Positions 1 through 4,609 of a stretch of 5,320 nucleotides of DNA are shown piece by piece (positions within the stretch are counted from its first letter, which is position 1; each line of letters opens with the position of its first letter). Source of the stretch: an uncultured Bacillota bacterium (GTDB taxonomy: Bacteria; Bacillota; Clostridia; Christensenellales; UBA1242); the NCBI GenBank assembly GCA_947088415.1, contig CAMUGK010000062.1:1-5320 (forward strand), given 5' to 3'. Under the pieces are notes generated by a model. It saw only the letters and a program-made list of their open reading frames with translations. It ran no database searches and had not been told where the DNA came from. The position numbers were made by a program, and so were the translations under genes.

Positions 1-139
1 TGTCCTTACACATTTTTTGCCGTGCAAAGCCCTTCCCCAAAAAATGTTTCAGTCCTGTTCTAAAATAAAAAGACAGTTCACGACCAAAGTGAGTCAAAGG
101 CGAACGGCGTGAGGAAATGACGACTATATTTCTCTCCAC
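1..139 (-). other. GC-richer stretch with a leftward open frame running off the left edge; gene start, remnant or dispersed repeat
   Basis: Reading leftward, a frame stays free of stops for 46 codons, from a GTG at 139 to the window edge, after a TAA at 142-140. A GGAG (137-134) is followed after 6 bases by ATA (127-125) in this frame. That is the same GGAG spacing used before the ATG of valS and of the small membrane gene, but the codon is not a normal start. The translated frame (for example SSRRSPLTHFGREL) matches no family I can name. Positions 81-120 are about 52% G+C and 1-130 about 42%, clearly above the AT-rich surroundings. This may be the 5' end of a gene with an unusual start, a decayed gene, or one copy of an interspersed repeat whose open frame is accidental. 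The sequence does not decide between these. Confidence 0.2.
10..47. repeat. 10-bp perfect inverted repeat
   Basis: ACATTTTTTG (10-19) is the exact reverse complement of CAAAAAATGT (38-47), separated by an 18-base, C-rich loop. No T-run follows on either strand, so it does not look like a standard intrinsic terminator. It could be a transcript hairpin, part of a small repeat element, or a protein-binding site. Confidence 0.5.
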
Positions 140-149
140 TTAATTTAAA

Positions 150-158
150 AATATAGCA
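150..158 (-). promoter_or_regulatory. possible leftward extended -10 element
   Basis: On the minus strand TGcTATATT (158-150) resembles an extended -10 box, with the same TGc prefix as the promoter of the small membrane gene. It lies about 13 bases before the GGAG at 137-134. There is no good -35 at 16-18 bases: TTGTCA (174-169) is only 13 bases away and overlaps the -35 of the rightward gene. It would matter only if the leftward frame at the window edge is a real gene. Confidence 0.25.
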
Positions 159-167
159 ATTTTAATA

Positions 168-197
168 TTGACAAAAGTTAACTCCGCGTGATAAAAT
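168..197 (+). promoter_or_regulatory. sigma-A type promoter of the LRR gene
   Basis: A perfect -35 TTGACA (168-173) is followed after 18 bases by TAAAAT (192-197), which matches the -10 consensus at 5 of 6 positions. A TG at 189-190 makes it an extended -10. Transcription should start near 204, leaving only about 12 bases of leader before the ATG at 216. That leader is just enough for the GGAG at 207-210, so there is no room for a riboswitch. It is one of the two strongest promoters in the window. Confidence 0.7.
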
Positions 198-215
198 GTT
201 GTCACTGGAGAAAAA

Positions 216-788
216 ATGAAAATAGAGAGAGTTCCCGAAGTTTTAAGTGCCAATGAATTAAAAAGTGAATTTGCTAGTTTTTATGGAATTCAAATTAAAA
301 ACGGAATTGTTAAAATTCCACAAGGTGTTAAAAAGATTGGAAATCGATGTTTCTATCAAAGGCAAGATATAATCGAAATATCTTTACCTAAAACATTAAT
401 AGGTATTGGAGTTTCTGCCTTTCAAGGTTGCAAAAATCTTAAAAAAGTTGTCTGCCCTGCACCCATTGTCAATATCAAAGAATATGCTTTTTCTGACTGC
501 AATCAATTGCAAGTTTTAGATATAAATATGCAAATTCAAGATGACAACATTAGAAATATATTAAAAAATAACTCTGGCGAAATTTGTGAAAATCATTTAA
601 GATTCTATAAACTTACAAGATTTAAAAATGATTATGTTGCATGTGCAACTTATGAACTTACTCGCCCAGTTCAACCAATTTTGCCAAACATCACAAATTT
701 AGATAATAAAAATTTTCTTATAAAAGGAAATCAATCACTTTTTACAAAAGATAAATATGTGAACAAATTTAAAGAAAAGGAAGATTAA
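216..788 (+). CDS. BspA-like leucine-rich-repeat protein, no signal peptide
   Basis: A 190-residue protein. Residues 31-51, 52-74 and 75-97 form consecutive repeats of the LRR_5 (BspA/Treponema pallidum) type, with the usual pattern of a LP step followed by I-G-x-x-A-F-x-x-C. Examples are SLPKTLIGIGVSAFQGCKN and VNIKEYAFSDCNQ. Residues 98-190 are not repetitive and are rich in N, K and D. Many family members are secreted or surface adhesins, but this one begins MKIERVPEVL and has no hydrophobic signal segment, membrane helix or sorting motif, so it is probably cytoplasmic. The start is set by GGAG at 207-210, five bases before the ATG. It has its own promoter and is convergent with the membrane-protein gene, whose stop is 2 bp away. 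The family is clear from the repeats; the binding partner is unknown. With only about three repeats it is short for the family. Confidence 0.85.
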   Translation: MKIERVPEVLSANELKSEFASFYGIQIKNGIVKIPQGVKKIGNRCFYQRQDIIEISLPKTLIGIGVSAFQGCKNLKKVVCPAPIVNIKEYAFSDCNQLQVLDINMQIQDDNIRNILKNNSGEICENHLRFYKLTRFKNDYVACATYELTRPVQPILPNITNLDNKNFLIKGNQSLFTKDKYVNKFKEKED

Positions 789-806
789 GTTTAATCTTCC
801 TTTTTT
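775..806. terminator. bidirectional intrinsic terminator built from the 3' ends of two convergent genes
   Basis: AAAAGGAAGATTAA (775-788) and TTAATCTTCCTTTT (791-804) are perfect reverse complements with a 2-base GT between them; in RNA the loop is probably 4 bases. Rightward, the stem is followed by the T-run 801-806. Leftward, it is followed by TTTTCTTT (778-771 read in reverse). The arms contain both stop codons and the last few codons of both genes, so one palindrome ends both transcripts. It forces similar C-termini: EKED in the rightward protein and KKED in the leftward one. Confidence 0.85.
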
Positions 807-1555
807 ACATTTTCTTCTTTTTGATTTTTCTTTTGTTTTAATTCTTCTTGTTTTTCTATGTTTGAAACAACCAAAGTATCTTTAACACCTTTTGCAAGTT
901 CATTTTCAATGGTTTTAACGCCTAGGCTACATTTAGTAAATTTCCCTATCAAAAATTGAACAAAGAAGACAACTGCACCACTAAAATTGCAGAGAATATC
1001 TTCCATAGTATCGGTCACAAGTGGAACACCATATTCAGGAATTTTTGGACCTTGTGCAACCTGACCAATAAAATTATCTGCAAACCATTCGCCAAGTTCC
1101 CAAATAAGTTCAACACCAAGCGAAAAGAATAAACAAAATAGTGCCACTGCCCAAGGAGTAATTTTTTTATAGTCTGTCACTCGTGAAATGATAAACACGC
1201 CGAGCATTGCAACCAAATAACCCATAATTGTATGCACAACAATATCTAGCCAAGCAAATGTGTTATAACCAGAAAGTAAACTCCCCCAAATGCCTGCAAA
1301 AACAAGATAAATCTCAATACCTAAAAACAAAATGTTTGGAACACGTGTTCTAAAAATAAGTTCAAATAGGTATGGTGCAAACAAGGCAACCATAATTGTA
1401 AAACCTGCTGGAACACGATGTTTAGGGTCGCCTTTAACCCAAAAATATATCGTGAATGCAAGAGTGATTGCAATCAGCACACACATTAATGAAAGATTAA
1501 CAATCTTAAAAATCTTATCTTTTTTAGACAAGTCTTTAAACTTAACTTTAGCCAT
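791..1555 (-). CDS. multi-pass integral membrane protein, DUF2238/VanZ-like pattern
   Basis: A 254-residue protein with about six hydrophobic segments: roughly residues 16-40, 50-68, 74-95, 104-124, 133-152 and 190-206. The last 45 residues are a charged, lysine-rich and glutamate-rich cytoplasmic-type tail. Polar residues sit within or beside the helices in an ordered set: D104-x3-H108 (WLDIVVH), E149-x3-E153-x2-EW (VELIWELGEW) and D182-T-x2-x-D186-x3-N190 (DTMEDILCN). This D/H, E-W, DT-x-D order resembles the DUF2238 (YjdF) family and, more loosely, VanZ-like proteins. The resemblance is recalled from pattern and was not searched, so no function is assigned. The start ATG at 1555 is preceded by AAGGAG (1565-1560) inside the 11-bp gap after valS, so translation is probably linked to the valS message. 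The transcript ends at the shared palindrome beyond 791. Confidence 0.8.
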   Translation of the reverse strand: MAKVKFKDLSKKDKIFKIVNLSLMCVLIAITLAFTIYFWVKGDPKHRVPAGFTIMVALFAPYLFELIFRTRVPNILFLGIEIYLVFAGIWGSLLSGYNTFAWLDIVVHTIMGYLVAMLGVFIISRVTDYKKITPWAVALFCLFFSLGVELIWELGEWFADNFIGQVAQGPKIPEYGVPLVTDTMEDILCNFSGAVVFFVQFLIGKFTKCSLGVKTIENELAKGVKDTLVVSNIEKQEELKQKKNQKEENVKKED

Positions 1556-1566
1556 TTTGCTCCTTT

Positions 1567-4182
1567 TTAATTTTCATAACTTTTTAAATCGCTTTCAAGT
1601 TTAGCAAAAAGTTCTTGATTTTTCTTTAATTTTTCGGTTTCATTATCTACAAGAGCTTTTGGTGCTTTTGCGACGAAGCCTTGGTTTGAAAGCATTTTTG
1701 TTGAACGAGAAATTTCAAACTCTAAATCTTTTAATTGACTTTTAATTCTTTGAATTTCCTTTTGATTGTCAACAAGTTCACCCATAGGAATATATATTGT
1801 TGCCAAATTTGAGTTAACTTTAACACATTTTTCATTTGTAACTTCTTTTTCTATAAGTGTTGCTTGTGTCCCAAAGCCAAGTTTTGCAATCTCTTTAAGG
1901 TTTTCTTGTAAAAGCCTACTATCATTATTTGGCAGACAATAAAGATTTGTGCGTTTATTGTCTGGAACGTTAAACTCGCTTCTTGCAACTCGTATTGCCT
2001 TAATAACTTCAATCACTTGGTCAAAATTATTTTTAAGCCCTTTAATTTCCCCTGCTTTTGAATATGACGCAATCATTATGCTTTCTTCATGATTAGGCAA
2101 TTCTAGATAAATCTTTTCGGTTATAAAAGGAATAAATGGATGGAAAAGTTTAAGCAGATTTTCTAATACATACAGTAAGACATTTTGTGTTGTTCGCTTT
2201 TTATTTTCATCATCGCCATAAAGGTCAACTTTGCTAAGTTCAATATACCAATCGCAAAATTTTGAAATGGCAAATTCTTGAATTTTGCCAATAACAACAC
2301 CGATTGCAAATTTGTCCATATTTTTATTAATACTTTTGATAAGATTGTCAAGTTCGCTTAAAATCCATTTGTCTTTTTGTGCAAGAGTAAGTTTATTTAA
2401 GTCTTGAATTTTAATATTTTCCAAATTTCCCAAAACAAATTTTGAAGCATTGAAAAGTTTATTGATAAAAATCTTGGCTTCCTTTGCTTTATCTAGACTA
2501 TATTTAACATCTTGTCCCATACTCATTCCGCTAACAAGGCTAAGACGAAGTGCATCAGTGCCAAACTCAGCAATGACATCAAGTGGGTCAATTCCATTGC
2601 CAAGATGTTTAGACATTTTAATGCCTTTGCCGTCACGAACAATTCCGTTTATAACAACATCTTTAAATGGAACTTTGCCCATAAATTCAAGCCCAGAAAA
2701 CACCATTTTTGAAACCCAGAAAGTTATAATATCTGGCCCAGTTACAAGTGTATCTGTTGGATAGTAATATTTTAAATCATCGGTTTTATCTGGATAGCCT
2801 AAAGTTGAAAAAGGCCAAAGTGCAGACGAGAACCAAGTATCTAACACATCTTTATCTTGATTTATCTTTTTGCTTGAACATTTAGGACATGTGCATACGT
2901 GTTCATCTTCGCTTGCAAACACATTACCACAATTCTCGCAATAGAAAACAGGTATTCTGTGACCAAGCCAAATTTGACGTGAAATACACCAGTCTTGAAT
3001 ATTTTCAAGCCAGTTAAGATATTGTTTTTCAAAACGTTTTGGATGGAATTCAACTTGACCTTTTTTAACTGCCTCTATTGCAGGACGAGCAAGTTCTTTC
3101 ATCTTAACAAACCATTGAGTTGAAATTTTAGGTTCTGTCATTGTTCCGCAACGTTCACAAGTGCCAACTTGGTTTTTATACTTTTCTTTCTTGACTAAAC
3201 ATCCGCCTTTTTCAAGAGCCTTTTCAATAAGTGGACGAGCCTCAATGCGGTCTAAACCTTTAAACTCCCCTGCCACATCTGTAAGTTTGCCTTCATCGTC
3301 AATACAAGTGATTATTTCAAGGTTATGTCTAAGTCCAACGTTATAGTCATTAGGGTCATGTGCAGGTGTGATTTTAACAGCACCTGTTCCAAAGCCAATC
3401 TCACAATAATCATCTGCAATAAGTTTGATTTTTCTGCCAACCAATGGCAAGATTAAATCTTTTCCAATTTGTCCAGCATATCTTTTATCTCTAGGGTTTA
3501 CTGCAACTGCAGTATCGCCAAAAAGAGTTTCTGGACGTGTTGTTGCAACAGTTACATAGCCACTTCCGTCAGCAAAAGGATAACGAATATGCCAAAGATT
3601 AGTTTGTTGTTCTTTATATACATTTTCATTATCTGAAATTGAAGTTTTGCAGTTTGGGCAATAGTTGACAACACGAGTGCCTTTATAAATAAGCCCACGG
3701 TTATAATAATCAACAAAAACATGTTTAACAGCACGACAAAGATTATCATCCATTGTGAAAGCAAGTCTATTCCAATCGCAAGAAATGCCCAAAGCTTTAA
3801 GTTGGTCGCAAATTATATTTCCATATTGTTTATACCAATCCCAACCACGCTTTAAAAACTCTTCTCTTCCAATGCCTTCTTTTGTCAGTCCTTCTTGTTT
3901 CAATGCCCTAACCAAAACCTCTTCGGTTGCAAGTGCGGCGTGGTCAGTCCCCGGGACCCAAAGAGCATTAAAGCCTTGCATACGCTTTGTGCGAATTAAA
4001 ATATCTTGAACAGTGTTGTTAAGTGCGTGACCGATATGTGCCTTTCCAGTAACATTTGGTGGTGGCATAACAATTGAATATTTTGCTCGACTATCTGGTT
4101 TACTTGAAAAATAACCTTTTTGAAGCCAAGACGAATATAAATCTTTTTCAAAATTTTCTGGTTGATAAGTTTTGTCTAACAT
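1567..4182 (-). CDS. valS: valyl-tRNA synthetase
   Basis: Class I synthetase that activates valine with ATP, charges tRNA-Val in the cytoplasm, and edits mischarged threonine. With the start at 4182 it has 871 residues, close to bacterial ValRS length. Visible in order: PPPNVTGKAHIGH with the HIGH signature at 49-52; GTDHAALAT at 78-86; Cys pair 175/178; editing-domain core ATTRPETLFGD at 213-223; Cys pair 342/345 before STQWFVKM; DWCISRQIWLGHRIP at 397-411; Cys at 415/418 and 432/435, likely zinc ligands; DVLDTWFSSALWPFSTLG at 445-462; and the second ATP signature KMSKH at 522-526. HPFIPFITE (681-689) belongs to the anticodon-binding domain, and 801-871 is the C-terminal coiled-coil arm. The usual fifth residue of KMSKS is Ser; here it is His. 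The ATG at 4194 is an alternative start but was rejected because it lies over the ribosome binding site. The membrane-protein gene follows after 11 bp. No frameshift is seen. Confidence 0.97.
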   Translation of the reverse strand: MLDKTYQPENFEKDLYSSWLQKGYFSSKPDSRAKYSIVMPPPNVTGKAHIGHALNNTVQDILIRTKRMQGFNALWVPGTDHAALATEEVLVRALKQEGLTKEGIGREEFLKRGWDWYKQYGNIICDQLKALGISCDWNRLAFTMDDNLCRAVKHVFVDYYNRGLIYKGTRVVNYCPNCKTSISDNENVYKEQQTNLWHIRYPFADGSGYVTVATTRPETLFGDTAVAVNPRDKRYAGQIGKDLILPLVGRKIKLIADDYCEIGFGTGAVKITPAHDPNDYNVGLRHNLEIITCIDDEGKLTDVAGEFKGLDRIEARPLIEKALEKGGCLVKKEKYKNQVGTCERCGTMTEPKISTQWFVKMKELARPAIEAVKKGQVEFHPKRFEKQYLNWLENIQDWCISRQIWLGHRIPVFYCENCGNVFASEDEHVCTCPKCSSKKINQDKDVLDTWFSSALWPFSTLGYPDKTDDLKYYYPTDTLVTGPDIITFWVSKMVFSGLEFMGKVPFKDVVINGIVRDGKGIKMSKHLGNGIDPLDVIAEFGTDALRLSLVSGMSMGQDVKYSLDKAKEAKIFINKLFNASKFVLGNLENIKIQDLNKLTLAQKDKWILSELDNLIKSINKNMDKFAIGVVIGKIQEFAISKFCDWYIELSKVDLYGDDENKKRTTQNVLLYVLENLLKLFHPFIPFITEKIYLELPNHEESIMIASYSKAGEIKGLKNNFDQVIEVIKAIRVARSEFNVPDNKRTNLYCLPNNDSRLLQENLKEIAKLGFGTQATLIEKEVTNEKCVKVNSNLATIYIPMGELVDNQKEIQRIKSQLKDLEFEISRSTKMLSNQGFVAKAPKALVDNETEKLKKNQELFAKLESDLKSYEN

Positions 4183-4192
4183 AATTTTCTCC
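4180..4192 (-). promoter_or_regulatory. ribosome binding site that decides the valS start
   Basis: GGAG (4192-4189) lies 6 bases before the ATG at 4182-4180. The upstream in-frame ATG at 4194-4192 overlaps this GGAG, and its own nearest purine run (AAGG, 4210-4207) is 12 bases away. Starting there would add MEKI. The same 15 bases, TGGAGAAAATTATGT, occur at the start of the small membrane gene, which supports the inner ATG. Confidence 0.8.
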
Positions 4193-4202
4193 ATTAAAAG
4201 TT

Positions 4203-4218
4203 TATACCTTAAAGTATA
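4203..4218 (-). promoter_or_regulatory. imperfect palindrome over the valS -10 and start point (operator-like)
   Basis: On the minus strand TATACTTTAAGGTATA is a 16-base near-palindrome with one mismatched pair, which becomes a G-U pair in RNA. It covers the proposed valS -10 (TATACT) and the expected start point near 4206. Its position would suit a repressor site, but no regulator is known here and AT-rich palindromes also arise by chance. Confidence 0.3.
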
Positions 4219-4241
4219 ATTAAATTAAACAAAAAAAGCAA
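4213..4241 (-). promoter_or_regulatory. likely valS promoter
   Basis: On the minus strand TTGCTT (4241-4236) is followed after 17 bases by TATACT (4218-4213), a 5 of 6 match to the -10 consensus. Only the first three bases of the -35 match. Transcription would begin near 4206, with a leader of about 24 bases. It lies after the terminator at 4256-4288, as expected if valS is transcribed independently of the gene upstream. The AT-rich background makes a chance match possible. Confidence 0.5.
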
Positions 4242-4248
4242 ATAAATA

Positions 4249-4282
4249 AAGGTATAAAAAAAAGTTTCTTCGGCTATACCTT
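4249..4282 (-). repeat. alternative hairpin overlapping the terminator before valS
   Basis: On the minus strand AAGGTATA (4282-4275) can pair perfectly over 8 bp with TATACCTT (4256-4249), enclosing an 18-base loop. The first arm is in the loop of the terminator stem, and the enclosed loop contains the terminator's second arm and most of its T-run, so the two structures compete. AAGGTATA also recurs at 4210-4203, giving TATACCTT a second possible partner. The geometry is seen directly; any regulatory use is inference. Confidence 0.35.
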
Positions 4283-4288
4283 AGAAAC
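4256..4288 (-). terminator. intrinsic terminator after the small membrane gene
   Basis: Leftward, GTTTCT (4288-4283) pairs with AGAAAC (4269-4264), with a possible inner GG/CC pairing in the 13-base loop. Eight T residues (4263-4256) follow directly. It lies about 40 bases after the stop of the small membrane gene and before the valS promoter, so it probably separates the two units. A role as an attenuator of read-through into valS cannot be excluded. Confidence 0.65.
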
Positions 4289-4312
4289 ACAAAAACTTAT
4301 TGTTTTATAAAG

Positions 4313-4327
4313 AGTGGCATTGCCACT
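4313..4327 (-). repeat. short hairpin starting in the stop codon of the small membrane gene
   Basis: AGTGGC (4313-4318) and GCCACT (4322-4327) form a perfect 6-bp, G+C-containing stem with a 3-base loop. The last base of the TAA stop (4327) is the first base of the stem on the minus strand. It is followed by CTTTATAAAAC rather than a T-run, so it is weak as a terminator. It could protect the 3' end of the transcript ahead of the stronger terminator. Confidence 0.5.
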
Positions 4328-4557
4328 TACTGAACAATCATAGTTATAAGGGAACACATAACAATTAAAAGTGCGGTTGCTTTTAAAATAAGATAAAGCT
4401 TGTCAGAAGTGTTAACCTTTTCAACCTTTCTAACTTTTTTAGTTATAAACCCTGCCATACAAGCCAAAACAATTCCAAACACAAGCAAAACAATGCCAAT
4501 GATAATGTTTGGCTGAGTAAGTCTAGTTAAAATATTGTTATCTAATAGTAAAGACAT
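4327..4557 (-). CDS. small two-helix membrane protein of unknown function
   Basis: A 76-residue protein with two hydrophobic segments, about 17-38 (PNIIIGIVLLVFGIVLACMA) and 54-75, joined by a basic loop (KKVRKVEKV, 40-48). By the positive-inside rule the loop is cytoplasmic and both ends face out. Size and topology are like SecG of the Sec translocase, but I do not see SecG's conserved glycine-rich residues, so I leave it unnamed. It has a complete set of expression signals: a strong promoter just upstream, a GGAG (4567-4564) 6 bases before the ATG at 4557, and a terminator downstream. A TTG at 4569 is in frame but overlaps the ribosome binding site and would only add MEKI. It reads as an independent single-gene unit. 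Confidence 0.75.
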   Translation of the reverse strand: MSLLLDNNILTRLTQPNIIIGIVLLVFGIVLACMAGFITKKVRKVEKVNTSDKLYLILKATALLIVMCSLITMIVQ

Positions 4558-4567
4558 AATTTTCTCC
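4555..4567 (-). promoter_or_regulatory. ribosome binding site that decides the small-gene start
   Basis: GGAG (4567-4564), then 6 bases, then ATG (4557-4555). The in-frame TTG at 4569-4567 overlaps the GGAG and has no site of its own, so the ATG is preferred. The arrangement is nearly identical to that of valS. Confidence 0.8.
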
Positions 4568-4580
4568 AATTAATAGTTAA

Positions 4581-4609
4581 ATTTTAGCATATTAAATTAA
4601 ATTTGTCAA
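4581..4609 (-). promoter_or_regulatory. sigma-A type promoter of the small membrane gene, overlapping the upstream stop codon
   Basis: On the minus strand a perfect TTGACA (4609-4604) is followed after 17 bases by TAAAAT (4586-4581), with TG at 4589-4588 forming an extended -10. Transcription should start near 4574, giving a leader of about 17 bases. The TGA stop of the upstream LRR gene (4608-4606) lies inside the -35 hexamer. The design matches the promoter at 168-197. Confidence 0.75.

Noticed and set aside
1332..1604. Rightward open frame across the membrane-protein start
   Set aside because: It lies opposite the start of a well-supported membrane protein and the valS end, has no ribosome binding site, and its product looks like no protein family.
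2450..2764. Rightward open frame inside valS
   Set aside because: Antisense to the conserved catalytic core of valS; serine-rich and proline-rich translation typical of a shadow frame.
3755..4009. Rightward open frame inside valS
   Set aside because: Antisense to the conserved N-terminal region of ValRS, with no expression signals.
4292..4306. AAAAC/GTTTT hairpin between the two structures before valS
   Set aside because: Only 5 weak base pairs in AT-rich DNA; likely chance.
4195..4326. T-box riboswitch upstream of valS
   Set aside because: No T-box core sequence and too little space after the terminator; the hairpin present fits a plain intrinsic terminator.
4327..4557. SecG, the small Sec translocase subunit
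   Set aside because: Size and two-helix topology fit, but the conserved SecG glycine-rich and loop residues are not visible and the gene context gives no support.
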